DNA of 64,000 nucleotides, from assembly GCA_023426545.1 (NCBI GenBank), contig JAFAAN010000092.1, positions 13,858 to 77,857 of the forward strand, given 5' to 3'. Shown piece after piece: positions 17,250 to 25,922 of the stretch. Made by a program: the position numbers and the translations under genes. How positions within the stretch are numbered: the first letter of the stretch is position 1; each line of letters begins with the position of its first letter. The notes beneath the pieces were generated by a model that saw only the letters and a list, made by a program, of their open reading frames with translations, was not told the origin of the DNA and did no database searches. Source of the DNA: Pseudomonadota bacterium. GTDB lineage: Bacteria; Myxococcota; Myxococcia; Myxococcales; Myxococcaceae.

Positions 17250-19856
17250 ATGAATCACCCCCCCTGCCTTTCCCTGCTGGCCCGCCTGGCCTGCGTCCTG
17301 CTGTGTCTGAGCGGCTGCGGCGCGCTGGATGACGGCTACACCCGTCCCGTCGGGCCCTATCCCCAAGGAACGTTCTGCGCCGTCGACCAGGACTGCCCGG
17401 ACCCCGGCCTGTTCATCTGCGACACGGCGACGTCTCGCTGCGAGGCCGCATGCCGCACGCGCGAGGACTGCCGGGCGGACCGGCGGGGCACCTACGCCCT
17501 GGCCGCGTGTGACGAGTCGGGGGGCCTGGGATGCCAGTGCGACATGAACCGATGCGTGCCCGCGGTGTGCGCCACCGACGCGGACTGCGACGCGGACGCG
17601 GTGTGCCGGAATGGCGCCTGTGTGCCGCCGCCCTCGGCGTCGCTCGCGGGGGCCTGCGAGGTGACGCCGGAGGTCGTCGTCGGAAGCCCGGGGTTGTCCG
17701 TGGATTTCCGCGTGTGGGTGCGTGACGCGAGCGGCAGTCCCCTGGTGCTGCGCGACGGCATCGTGTGGGAGGCGCTCTCGCCGTCGGTGGTGGGGCGCGG
17801 CGCTGGCGCGGTGGGCACGTTCGTCCTCTCCGAGCCCGCGGCCGAGCACGCCGCCGTGGCCGTCCGGGTGGGCAAGGCCTCCTGTCAGGCGCGCGTCACG
17901 GTCCTGACGCCGGAGGTGCCCCGGGGCGGGGTGCGAGTGCTGGTGGTGGACGCCCTCACGGGCCGCCCGGTGCCCCTGGCGCTGGTGGTGGCGTCGGACG
18001 ACGACGGTGAGCCGGTGGGCGGCATGGTGACGAACGCGGAGGGCGCCGCGTGGGTGTCCGCGTCCGGCGAGGTGGGGTTGACGGCGTACCACCCGGACTA
18101 CGGCTACCTGACGCTGGCGCGCCACGACGCGAGCCGCTTCCGCGACGTTCGGCTGGCGCTCCGGCGCAACCCCCTGGACCGCTTCGGTGGCGTGCGAGGT
18201 CTCTTCCCGGCCATGGACGAGACCTTCCTGGCGGCGACCTCGCTCCGGGTGGGGCTGACGGGCCTGTCCATGCCGGGCCTGCCCTCGGAGCTGGCCTCCG
18301 AGTCCTTCCTGGGACCCGAGCGCGAAGTGTCCCTGTCGGTGGGGGCGGGGCAGGCGCACATGTCCCTCCCGTCCGGCAGCGCGCTCTGGCTGTCGGGCAG
18401 CGCCGCGCCCGAGGTGGCGGCCCCGGGCGTGGCGGGCGTGTGTGACGGCTCGCTCGCGGGCGTTGGGGATGTCGAGCTGGCGGTGCGAAGCGGCGCCTGC
18501 GGCACGCGGACGGCGTGGGCGCTGACGGGGGCCCTGGCTCTGAAGGACCTGCCCCTCAACGTGCTCCAGCCGGGGATGGACCCGCTGCTGCAACTGGGGC
18601 GCCTGCTGCCGGGTTCGACGGGCTTCTTCTCCACGCTGGCGCGCGATGCGCGCTTCACCCTGGCGCCCACTCCCGGCATCGGCACGGAGGAGCCGGACCT
18701 GCACGCGGCGGAGTACGCGCAGCCGCTGCCCTTCGAGCAGCGGGCGCCGGGCGTGCGGCTGTCCTTCCCCTTCGCGGTGAGGGTGCCGCCGCTGCCCCAG
18801 TACCGGGACGCGTACCTTGACCGGGCCTACGTGCTGGCCACGGTGGCGGTGCCGGGCCGGGGCATGGTGCCCCTGGGCCTGGGCGCCGCGGCCAACGTGG
18901 CGCCGGCGGATCCGAACACGGACGCCGACGCGCGGCTGGGGCGCCCGGGGCAGGTGCCCGTGCGGATGGCGCCCGCGCACCAGGGCCTGGAGGGGCAGCC
19001 GTACCGGCTGGTGGTGTCGGCCGTGGGCGCACCCGCGCCGGACGGCACCGTGGCCACGAGCTCGCTGGTGGTGGGGCTGGCCGCCCCCCGATTCGACCCG
19101 GACGGCGCGAACCCCGTGGACGCGGGGCTGGGCTTCCTCGCCGTCCCGGAGGCCGCGCGCTACAACTTCGACAGGGAGGCGCACCAGGACCTGAAGGGCC
19201 GCGAGCTCAAGGCCGGGGTGGACATGCGCGCCAGCCTGGTGCGCGCCGAGTTCACCACCCGCGCCGGCCGCCGCTGGACGGTGCTGATGAACCCCGATGA
19301 CACGAATGGCGGGGTGCGCGTGCCGCGCGCGCCCGTGGGCGTGGAGGACCGCACGTATGACTCCGTCCTCCTGGGTGGGCGCTCCCGGCTCCAGGTCGAG
19401 GCGCTGCGCGCCAGCGGGCTGGACCGCCGCGAGGGCGAGGGGCCGCAGCGATTGGTGGCCGCGGATGGGCCGGGCATGGAGCGGCTCGCGGACCTGACGG
19501 ACGCGGTGTCGGTGCTGAGCCTGGGCCGCCCGGAGGTGGCGTGGCGTCACCCCGAGGCGGACGGTCAGCGTCTGGCGCGCGGCAGCGCGGTGCGGGTGGG
19601 AGTGAGCGGGTTCCAGCTCGGCGCCGCCCCGGGGGGCCAGGGGCAGGTGCGGATGAGCCTGCGCGGCGGCGTCGGCTGTGACGGCAGCGCCCTGCTGCGC
19701 TCCGAGCCCGTCACCCCCGGCCGGGGCGAGGTGGAGCTGGACCTACCGGCCCAGTGCTGGGGCCTGGGCGTGATGCTGGTCGCGACCCTGGTGGACGACA
19801 AGGGCGAGCCCCTGCGCCCGCCCGTCACCGCCAGCCGTCGGGTGGACATCCTCTGA
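17250..19856 (+). CDS. Large Cys-repeat lipoprotein
   Basis: An 868-aa lipoprotein with signal and lipobox LSGC (lipidated Cys23). Residues of about 40-130 hold three Cys-rich repeats of the form C-x-x-D-x-D-C ... C ... C, common in myxobacterial surface proteins. After that comes an Ig-like beta region and a carboxypeptidase-regulatory-like segment (VRVLVVDALTGRPVPLALVV, with EGAAWVSASGEVGLTAYH). The long remainder is beta-rich and of no recognised family. Start ATG 17250 leads directly into the signal. A TATATT at 17150-17155 could be a -10 element. A hairpin follows the stop codon. It is probably anchored to the outer membrane; function is unknown. Confidence 0.8.
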   Translation: MNHPPCLSLLARLACVLLCLSGCGALDDGYTRPVGPYPQGTFCAVDQDCPDPGLFICDTATSRCEAACRTREDCRADRRGTYALAACDESGGLGCQCDMNRCVPAVCATDADCDADAVCRNGACVPPPSASLAGACEVTPEVVVGSPGLSVDFRVWVRDASGSPLVLRDGIVWEALSPSVVGRGAGAVGTFVLSEPAAEHAAVAVRVGKASCQARVTVLTPEVPRGGVRVLVVDALTGRPVPLALVVASDDDGEPVGGMVTNAEGAAWVSASGEVGLTAYHPDYGYLTLARHDASRFRDVRLALRRNPLDRFGGVRGLFPAMDETFLAATSLRVGLTGLSMPGLPSELASESFLGPEREVSLSVGAGQAHMSLPSGSALWLSGSAAPEVAAPGVAGVCDGSLAGVGDVELAVRSGACGTRTAWALTGALALKDLPLNVLQPGMDPLLQLGRLLPGSTGFFSTLARDARFTLAPTPGIGTEEPDLHAAEYAQPLPFEQRAPGVRLSFPFAVRVPPLPQYRDAYLDRAYVLATVAVPGRGMVPLGLGAAANVAPADPNTDADARLGRPGQVPVRMAPAHQGLEGQPYRLVVSAVGAPAPDGTVATSSLVVGLAAPRFDPDGANPVDAGLGFLAVPEAARYNFDREAHQDLKGRELKAGVDMRASLVRAEFTTRAGRRWTVLMNPDDTNGGVRVPRAPVGVEDRTYDSVLLGGRSRLQVEALRASGLDRREGEGPQRLVAADGPGMERLADLTDAVSVLSLGRPEVAWRHPEADGQRLARGSAVRVGVSGFQLGAAPGGQGQVRMSLRGGVGCDGSALLRSEPVTPGRGEVELDLPAQCWGLGVMLVATLVDDKGEPLRPPVTASRRVDIL

Positions 19857-19873
19857 TCCGCGAGCGCCCGGAC

Positions 19874-19890
19874 CCCGGACGACATCCGGG
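19874..19890 (+). terminator. Stem-loop after Cys-repeat lipoprotein gene
   Basis: CCCGGA (19874-19879) pairs with TCCGGG (19885-19890) around CGACA and is followed by TT, 17 nt after the stop codon. It is a short terminator candidate just before the FHA-GGDEF gene. Confidence 0.4.
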
Positions 19891-19954
19891 TTATCTCGTA
19901 CTGGCTCGCTTTCGTGATTTGCCGGGTGGTAGCGTTGTGGCCCCGGGAGGCAAG

Positions 19955-20830
19955 GTGCAGAAGGAGACGGTCGTCACGGTCATCTCGAAGATCTCCGACC
20001 GGCCGGTCAACCTCGACGCGGCGCTGGTGGTGATCTACGGCCTGGACCTGGGGCGCAAGTTCGACCTCACGTCCGAGGAAACGCTCATCGGCCGCTCGTC
20101 GAAGGCGGACATCCAGATCGACCAAGAGTCGGTCAGCCGCAACCACGCGAGCATCACCAACACGCGCGAGGGCGTGCGCATCCGCGACCTGGGCTCCACC
20201 AACGGCACGTTCATCAACGACGAGCTGGTGGAGAGTGGCCGTGTGCTGCGCAACGGCGACCTGGTGAAGATTGGCCGGACCATCTTCAAGTACATCGCCG
20301 GCGGCAACATCGAGGCGGCGTACCACGATGAAATCTACCGGCTGACCACCATGGACGGCCTGACGCAGATCTACAACCGGCGCTACTTCGACGAGCAGCT
20401 GGACCGGGAGATCTCGCGCAGCCGCCGCTACGAACGGATGCTGTCGTTGGTGCTGCTGGACATCGACCACTTCAAGTCGGTGAACGACAAGTTCGGCCAC
20501 CTGGCCGGTGACTCGGTGCTCAAGCAGCTCGCGTCCACCGTGCGGACCCGGATTCGCCGTGAGGACGTCTTCGCGCGCTATGGCGGCGAGGAGTTCGCCA
20601 TCCTCCTGCCAGAGGTGTCGCTGAGCGGTACGCGTCAGCTCGCGGAGAAGGTGCGGCGGCTGGTGGAGAAGCAGCGCTTCGAGTTCGACCGCCAGACGAT
20701 TCCCGTCACCGTGTCGGTGGGGCTCGCGGTGCTTGAGCCGCACCACCGCGAGCCCGGTGAGCTGGTGCGCGACGCCGACGAGAAGCTCTTCGAGGCGAAG
20801 ACCCACGGCCGCAACCGCGTCGTGGGCTGA
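19955..20830 (+). CDS. FHA-GGDEF diguanylate cyclase
   Basis: The 291-aa protein joins an N-terminal FHA domain (about 30-110; GRSSKADIQI, SVSRNHASI, LGSTNGTFIN) to a GGDEF domain (about 120-290). The active-site motif is GGEEF at residues 210-214, intact for c-di-GMP synthesis from GTP. An RxxD inhibitory site (Arg201-Asp204) precedes it by the standard five residues, so product feedback is expected. The FHA domain should bind phosphothreonine and link the enzyme to Ser/Thr kinases. Start GTG 19955 has GGGAGG at 19945-19950, with short 4-nt spacing; GTG 19937 is an alternative. No membrane segment is seen. It is convergent with the acyltransferase gene. Confidence 0.88.
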   Translation: MQKETVVTVISKISDRPVNLDAALVVIYGLDLGRKFDLTSEETLIGRSSKADIQIDQESVSRNHASITNTREGVRIRDLGSTNGTFINDELVESGRVLRNGDLVKIGRTIFKYIAGGNIEAAYHDEIYRLTTMDGLTQIYNRRYFDEQLDREISRSRRYERMLSLVLLDIDHFKSVNDKFGHLAGDSVLKQLASTVRTRIRREDVFARYGGEEFAILLPEVSLSGTRQLAEKVRRLVEKQRFEFDRQTIPVTVSVGLAVLEPHHREPGELVRDADEKLFEAKTHGRNRVVG

Positions 20831-20841
20831 GGCCGCCACGG

Positions 20842-20870
20842 ACGGCCCGGACAGCGCCCGTCCGGGCCGT
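20842..20870. terminator. Bidirectional terminator, 11-bp perfect stem
   Basis: ACGGCCCGGAC (20842-20852) pairs perfectly with GTCCGGGCCGT (20860-20870) around a 7-nt loop, in the 48-bp gap between the convergent stop codons of the GGDEF and acyltransferase genes. Confidence 0.75.
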
Positions 20871-20878
20871 GACGCCGC

Positions 20879-22726
20879 TCAGCCGGCGAAGACGGAGCGG
20901 CGCTCGCGCAGGAGCGACTGGAGCATGCCCTGGATGGACTCGCGGGTGCGCTCGGTGAGGCGCTGCACCTCGCCCAGGTCGTCCGCCGCCTCGGGTGGGA
21001 AGTCCTCGACGCCAATGGGCTCACCGAAGCGGATGCTCCACTTGGCCGGCAGCGGCAGGGGGCCCAGCGGCGTGAGCGGCACGTAGGGCAGGCCCAGGAA
21101 CGAGGCGGGGATGCGTCCCAGCAGGGGAGACGTCTCCTCCGCGCCGACGATGGCCACCGGGACGATGGGCGCGCCCGTGCGCAGCGCCAGCTTCACGAAG
21201 CCGCCGCGGCCGAAGCGCTTGAGCCGGTAGCGCTCGCCGAAGGGCTTGCTGAGCGCCTGGTAGCCCTCGGGGAAGACGACCAGCGGGCGGTGCTCGTCCA
21301 GCAGCCGGAGCGCGTTCTCCGGGCAGGCGCGCACCGCGCCCAGGCGGTTGAAGAGCGTCCCCACCATGGGGGCGTGGAAGATCTGGTCCTCCACCAACCA
21401 GCGAGGCTCGCGCAGGTCCGGGCGCTCCCGGGTGAGCGCCATGGACATCACCAGCCCGTCGTAGGGCAGGGCGCCGGAGTGATTGGCCACCAGGATGACC
21501 GCGCCCTGGGGGACGTGGACCACGCCCTGCACGGACACGCGCCAGTACTGGGAATAGAGGAACTCGAGCACCGGCTCCAGCCGTTCGACGAGCGCCGGGT
21601 CCTTGCCGTACTCGTCCAGGTTCTCCCCACCACCCGTGCCCAGGCCGGCGAGGACCATGTCCTTCAAGCCGTTCACCGCGAGCATGGCCCGCGCCAGGCT
21701 CTCACTCGCCAGCGCCTGGCCTGCGATGTCCCGTGCCAGCGACAGGGCCGCGACGGCGCGCTCCGCCAGGGGACGGATGGCTTCGGGGCCGCTGCGGCCC
21801 GCGTCCGGCGGGAAGGAGTCGCGTGCGCCCCCGTCCTCGAACGACGGCGGTGGCACCAGCGACAGCGGCCCCCTCCGTCCTGGCGGGAACTCGTCGCGCG
21901 TGACGTCCGGCAGCTCCACCTCCGGCTCCACCGCCGTGGTGTCCTCTTCCTCTTCTTCTTCCTCCGCCATCACCACGCCGATGGCCAGCTCCTCTTGCGT
22001 CCCGGTGTCCTCCGTCGTCACGTCCCTGGCGGCCTCGCCGGTCCGCTCCTCACCAGCCGCGGCGCGCGCGGCGGCGTCCGCCACCTGCGTGGCCACCGAC
22101 ACGGCGAGCTCCCGCTCCTGTTCCGAGGGCTCGGACGGCGTGCCCCGCTCCAGCAGGGCCTCCACGGCCTCCTCGGCCAGCTCGGTCGCCAGCTCCGTGG
22201 CCATCAAGCGCTCGACCTCGGCGTCCTGCCCCGCATCCGGGCCCAGGGCCTCTTCCGCTGCGGCCGCTGCCGAGGCCTCGGCCGCCTCGGAGGCCAGGGC
22301 CTCCGTCAGCGCGTGCTCCACCTCGCGCTGCTGCTCCGTGAGGGGGCCCGCGTCATTCATCGGCGCGCGCGCATCGAGGGTGGCCGCGGGCTCGCGCAGG
22401 GGGAGGGCGGCCTCCTCTCCACCGTGGGCTGCGGCGCCCGCCGTCTCGCCGGGGACCGCCGCGTCCTTGGGGCGTTGCTTCGTGGCGGTGGACTTGCCGC
22501 CTCGGGCCTTCGTCGGCGCCTTGGGGCCTTCGGCCTTCCGGGACTTGGTGGAAGCGGCCTTGCCTCCCGCCTTCGGGGCCCCGGCCTTGCGCGCGCTGGC
22601 CTTGCCGCCAGTCCCCGCCTTGTCCTTCGCTGGCTTCTTCTCCGGCGTGCTGGGCTCGGAGGAGTCCGAGGGGCGCGACGCGGCGCCGCGCTTGAAGGGA
22701 TCGTTCCCAAGGACACCCTTGGCCAT
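20879..22726 (-). CDS. PlsC-type lysophospholipid acyltransferase with long charged N-terminal tail
   Basis: A 615-aa protein whose catalytic part is in the C-terminal half (about 330-600): VANHSGALPYDG, where His and Asp form an HX6D variant of the usual HX4D, and FPEGYQALSK, the second acyltransferase motif. Such enzymes transfer acyl groups to lysophosphatidate or related lipids at the inner membrane. Residues of about 10-90 are Lys/Ala/Pro-rich (for example KKPAKDKAGTGGKASARKAG) like histone H1 tails, and about 95-260 are Ala/Glu-rich and acidic. This tail is not part of the enzyme family. The gene follows an SDR gene with a 2-bp gap, so both form an operon. Start 22726 gives MAKGVLGNDPFKRG. 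Confidence 0.8.
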   Translation of the reverse strand: MAKGVLGNDPFKRGAASRPSDSSEPSTPEKKPAKDKAGTGGKASARKAGAPKAGGKAASTKSRKAEGPKAPTKARGGKSTATKQRPKDAAVPGETAGAAAHGGEEAALPLREPAATLDARAPMNDAGPLTEQQREVEHALTEALASEAAEASAAAAAEEALGPDAGQDAEVERLMATELATELAEEAVEALLERGTPSEPSEQERELAVSVATQVADAAARAAAGEERTGEAARDVTTEDTGTQEELAIGVVMAEEEEEEEDTTAVEPEVELPDVTRDEFPPGRRGPLSLVPPPSFEDGGARDSFPPDAGRSGPEAIRPLAERAVAALSLARDIAGQALASESLARAMLAVNGLKDMVLAGLGTGGGENLDEYGKDPALVERLEPVLEFLYSQYWRVSVQGVVHVPQGAVILVANHSGALPYDGLVMSMALTRERPDLREPRWLVEDQIFHAPMVGTLFNRLGAVRACPENALRLLDEHRPLVVFPEGYQALSKPFGERYRLKRFGRGGFVKLALRTGAPIVPVAIVGAEETSPLLGRIPASFLGLPYVPLTPLGPLPLPAKWSIRFGEPIGVEDFPPEAADDLGEVQRLTERTRESIQGMLQSLLRERRSVFAG

Positions 22727-22728
22727 GA

Positions 22729-23691
22729 CTAGCTCCTCTTCAGCGCCGCGGCGGCGTCTCTGACGTGGTGGAGGGGAATGAAGCCGAGCGCGGATTCAGC
22801 GCGTTCGCCATCCGCGACCCATGAGTAATGGATGTAGTCGAGCAGGGCCACGGGCAACGTGCCCGCGCCCACGACGTCCAGCGTGTGCAGCGCGGCGCGG
22901 AACAGCGGCCCGGGCAGGGGGAGGGGCCGGGCGCCCGCCTGCTGGATGAGGCCGGACAGTGGCATGACGCCCCGGCCCACGACGTTGAACTCACCGGACG
23001 TCTCCGCGCGCAGCGCCAGGTGGAGGGCGCGTGCGGCGTCCTCTTCGTGCAGGCCCTGCCACAGCGGATCGAAGCCCATCAGCGTGGGCACCACCGCGTT
23101 CCTCAAGAGCCGCGTGGCTGGGTTGTCCACCGAGGGGCCGAGCACCGGCGCGAAGCGCAGCACCAGCACGCGCATGTCCGGGTGCCGCTCGCGGAAGGCG
23201 CGCACCTGGCTCTCGACCTCGACCTTGTCGGTGACGAAGCGGCTGTGCGGGCAGCCTTGCAGGGGCGAGCCCTCGCGCAGCAGCGCCGGGTTGTTGCCCC
23301 GCGCGCCATACACGGCCGTCAAGGAGGGCACCACCAGCCGGGGCAGGCGCGAGCGCCCCGCCGCGGTCAGCACGTTCATGGTGCCGATGACCTCCAGCTC
23401 GTGCGCCAGGGAGCCGTTCTGGATGGGGCCGAACAGGAAGGCCAGGTGATAGAGCGCGTCCACGGGGCGCTCGGTGAGCGCGTCGGTGAGCTCGCTCTCC
23501 GCGTCGTAGCGGGTCAGGTCCACGCGGTGGAACTCGATCTTCTCGCCCTCGGGACGAGCGACGTCGAGCACCAGGATGCTCTCCACGTCGGCATCCTGCT
23601 CCAGCCGTGACAGAAGCAGCCGTCCATAGTCTCCGCTCGCGCCGGTCACCGCGACGCGCAGCCGCCCCTTGCCTGGTCGTGACACGTCCAT
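22729..23691 (-). CDS. NAD-dependent epimerase/dehydratase family protein (extended SDR)
   Basis: The 320-aa product has the Rossmann nucleotide-binding motif TGASGDYG near residues 16-23 and the extended-SDR layout (VDLTRYD, ALYHLAFLFG, then substrate region). The usual YxxxK pair is not obvious: the region VVPSLTAVYGARG has the Tyr but the Lys four residues on is missing, so catalysis may differ from classical epimerases. It lies immediately upstream of the acyltransferase gene (2-bp gap), which suggests a shared lipid or surface-glycan role. It is divergent from mutL with 102 bp between starts. The substrate is unknown. Confidence 0.78.
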   Translation of the reverse strand: MDVSRPGKGRLRVAVTGASGDYGRLLLSRLEQDADVESILVLDVARPEGEKIEFHRVDLTRYDAESELTDALTERPVDALYHLAFLFGPIQNGSLAHELEVIGTMNVLTAAGRSRLPRLVVPSLTAVYGARGNNPALLREGSPLQGCPHSRFVTDKVEVESQVRAFRERHPDMRVLVLRFAPVLGPSVDNPATRLLRNAVVPTLMGFDPLWQGLHEEDAARALHLALRAETSGEFNVVGRGVMPLSGLIQQAGARPLPLPGPLFRAALHTLDVVGAGTLPVALLDYIHYSWVADGERAESALGFIPLHHVRDAAAALKRS

Positions 23692-23732
23692 ACGCGGTGT
23701 CGTGTGTTAGCCCAGCCGCCTGGGATTGTCAG

Positions 23733-23777
23733 CCGCCACCCCTGTTGTGTTGCTGGACAACGTCGCCTGGGTGGCGG
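23733..23777 (+). promoter_or_regulatory. 9-bp inverted repeat overlapping the mutL ribosome binding site
   Basis: CCGCCACCC (23733-23741) pairs perfectly with GGGTGGCGG (23769-23777); a small inner GTTG/CAAC pair adds to it. The right arm runs into GGAGGG (23776-23781), the only Shine-Dalgarno before mutL ATG 23794. Folding could lower mutL translation. This is inferred from base pairing only. Confidence 0.35.
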
Positions 23778-23793
23778 AGGGTGTCCGACCGCC

Positions 23794-25656
23794 ATGTCCC
23801 GGATTGCCCGTCTCAGCGATGTCCTCATCAACAAGATCGCCGCTGGCGAGGTGGTGGAGCGCCCCGCCTCCGTCGTGAAGGAGCTGGTGGAGAACGCCAT
23901 CGACGCCGGCGCCAGCACCATCCGCGTCGATCTGGAGGGCGGAGGCGTGGACCGCATCATCGTGTCCGATGACGGCCACGGCATGGGCCGGGTGGACGCG
24001 GTGGCCTGCCTGGAGCGCCACGCCACCAGCAAGCTGCGCGAGGTGGACGACCTGTTCCACATCGACTCCATGGGGTTCCGGGGCGAGGCCGTTCCCGCCA
24101 TCGCATCCGTTTCCCGCTTCACACTTCACACCGCGGCCGCGTCCTCGGAGGTGGGCACGCGGGTGTCGGTGGAGGGTGGCAGCCCGGCCGAGGTGGAGGA
24201 CGCGCCCCCGCGCGTCGGCACGGTCATCACCGTGGAGGACCTCTTCTTCAACGTCCCCGCGCGCCGCAAGTTCCTCCGCCGGGGCGACACCGAGCTGAAG
24301 CACGCGGAGGAGGCCGTGGTGCGCCTTGCGCTGGCGAATCCAGAAGTGGGCTTCTTCGCCTCGCACGAGGGCGGCACGCTCTTCTCCAGCGCGGCCTGCC
24401 CGGACGACCCGCGCGAGCGCATCGCCGCGGCGCTGGGCTCCACGTCCCACCCACACCTGTTCCCCGTGGAGGAGCGCCGGCTGGGCGTGGCGGTGACGGG
24501 CTACGCGGCCTCGCCCGAGTTCACCTTCAACAACGCGCGAGGCCTCTACACCTTCGTCAACCGCCGCTTCATCCGGGACCGGGGCCTCATCGGCACCATC
24601 CAGCGCGCCTATCAGGACTTCCTCGCCGCGGGCCGCCAGCCCGTGGTGGTGCTGCACATCGACGTGGACCCGCGCGCGGTGGACGTCAACGTGCACCCCC
24701 AGAAGCTGGAGGTCCGCTTCGCCGACGCCCGGGGCGTGCAGGAAGCGGTGACGGCGGCGCTCAACCGCATGCTGCGCGCCTCCCCGTGGCTGGGCTCGGG
24801 CGTCGAGGGGGGCATGCCCCAGCCCCTGCAGCCCATGGACGCCGCCCACTATGCCCACGCCGTGGAGCGCTTCCTCACCCGCGCCCAGGAGGCCGCGTGG
24901 GGCGCGCCGCTGCCCACCGCCATGGACGCGCCGGGCCCGGGGCCGGGAGGCCTGCCCGCGATGCCGCCAATGGGGCAGGGCGCCTCGCCCGGGGCGCTGC
25001 CCTTCGCCGCCGCGGCGGGGCAGGCGCCCGCCTTCGGACAGGCCCAGCCGCAGCTCAACGAGGCGCCGCCGCCGGGCTACTTCGGCGCGCTGCGGCCCAT
25101 GGGCATGCTGGGGGGCCGCTTCCACGTCTGCGAGGGGCCGGGGGGCACGCTGGTGGTGATGGATCCGCACGCGGCGCTGGAGCGCGCGCGGCTGGCCGGC
25201 TACCTGCGCGCGCTGGAGGCCGGAAAGCCGCCTCCGGCGCCCACGCTCTTCGGCACCACGCTGGAGCTGCCCGTCCCCATCGCGAAGTCCCTGGTGGAGG
25301 GCCGCGAGGCGTTGGCGCACCTGGGCTTCGACGTGGAGCCCTTCGGTGGCACCACCGTGGCGTTGAAGACGGTGCCGCCGGGGCTGGAGGGCGCGGATGG
25401 GCGCGCGCTGCTGGAGGCGCTGGCGCGAGCCCTGCCACCCAAGGGGGCCCGGCTGGACGCCGTGTCGCTGGCGGAGGCGGTGCGGGTGATGGCGTGCCAC
25501 GCCGCGCGCCAGGCCGGCAGCGTGCCGCTCACGGACGCGCAGTTCCGCGCGCTGCTGGGTGAGCTCGACCGCGCGGACTTCCACCCCACGTGCAGCCACG
25601 GCACGGTGGTGGTGCTGGAGATGCCGCTGCTGGAACTGGAGCGCCGGGCCCGCTGA
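23794..25656 (+). CDS. mutL: DNA mismatch repair protein MutL
   Basis: The 620-aa protein has the conserved GHKL ATPase N-terminus: LINKIAAGEVVERP, VVKELVENAIDAGA, DDGHGM, the TSK lid and GFRGEA, then the S5-like transducer domain with NVHPQKLEVRF. A Pro/Gly/Ala-rich linker (about 350-440) leads to the C-terminal dimerisation domain. MutL couples MutS mismatch recognition to strand removal. In the C-terminal domain the endonuclease motif DQHA-x2-E-x4-E is changed to DPHAALERARLAG, and the CPHGRP-type motif is CSHGTV, so a nicking activity is not expected. ATG 23794 begins the conserved MSRIARLSDVLINKIAAGEV. It is divergent from the SDR gene. Confidence 0.95.
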   Translation: MSRIARLSDVLINKIAAGEVVERPASVVKELVENAIDAGASTIRVDLEGGGVDRIIVSDDGHGMGRVDAVACLERHATSKLREVDDLFHIDSMGFRGEAVPAIASVSRFTLHTAAASSEVGTRVSVEGGSPAEVEDAPPRVGTVITVEDLFFNVPARRKFLRRGDTELKHAEEAVVRLALANPEVGFFASHEGGTLFSSAACPDDPRERIAAALGSTSHPHLFPVEERRLGVAVTGYAASPEFTFNNARGLYTFVNRRFIRDRGLIGTIQRAYQDFLAAGRQPVVVLHIDVDPRAVDVNVHPQKLEVRFADARGVQEAVTAALNRMLRASPWLGSGVEGGMPQPLQPMDAAHYAHAVERFLTRAQEAAWGAPLPTAMDAPGPGPGGLPAMPPMGQGASPGALPFAAAAGQAPAFGQAQPQLNEAPPPGYFGALRPMGMLGGRFHVCEGPGGTLVVMDPHAALERARLAGYLRALEAGKPPPAPTLFGTTLELPVPIAKSLVEGREALAHLGFDVEPFGGTTVALKTVPPGLEGADGRALLEALARALPPKGARLDAVSLAEAVRVMACHAARQAGSVPLTDAQFRALLGELDRADFHPTCSHGTVVVLEMPLLELERRAR

Positions 25657-25668
25657 GCGCTCCTAAAA

Positions 25669-25696
25669 TTGACGGGGCAGCCCCCCCTGTTACCGT
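25669..25696 (+). promoter_or_regulatory. Candidate promoter after mutL
   Basis: TTGACG (25669-25674) is followed after 16 bp by TACCGT (25691-25696), a TAnnnT-type -10. It lies 12 nt after the mutL stop and about 55 nt before the 51-aa reading frame. The spacer holds a GGGGCAGCCCC mini-palindrome. Confidence 0.35.
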
Positions 25697-25751
25697 GCGC
25701 CACACGCCTGTAGCACTCAGGTCGGCCTCCGCGGCGCACAGGAGCGGGCAC

Positions 25752-25907
25752 ATGCACGGTGTGATCACCCTGCGGGACGTGGTGGCGAACCTCGGCGTGG
25801 TGCTTCGCGAGTTCGGCGCGGTGTGCGTCGTGCGCTGTCTGGTGGCCTCGCTGCGCCGTCAGCGGACCACCTTCCTGGAAATCGCGCTGTGTCCCAAGCG
25901 CCCCTGA
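25752..25907 (+). CDS. Small hypothetical protein (51 aa)
   Basis: A 51-residue frame from ATG 25752 with AGGAGC about 7 nt upstream and a candidate promoter before it. The product (MHGVITLRDVVANLGVVLRE...) is amphipathic, with a hydrophobic centre containing two Cys (VCVVRCLVASL), and basic near the C-terminus. It may be a peripheral membrane or helical protein. The reading frame fits the neighbours: it ends 15 bp before the next start codon, suggesting cotranscription. No family is recognised, so it could also be spurious. Confidence 0.5.
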   Translation: MHGVITLRDVVANLGVVLREFGAVCVVRCLVASLRRQRTTFLEIALCPKRP

Positions 25908-25922
25908 CGCCCTAGTCCCTTG

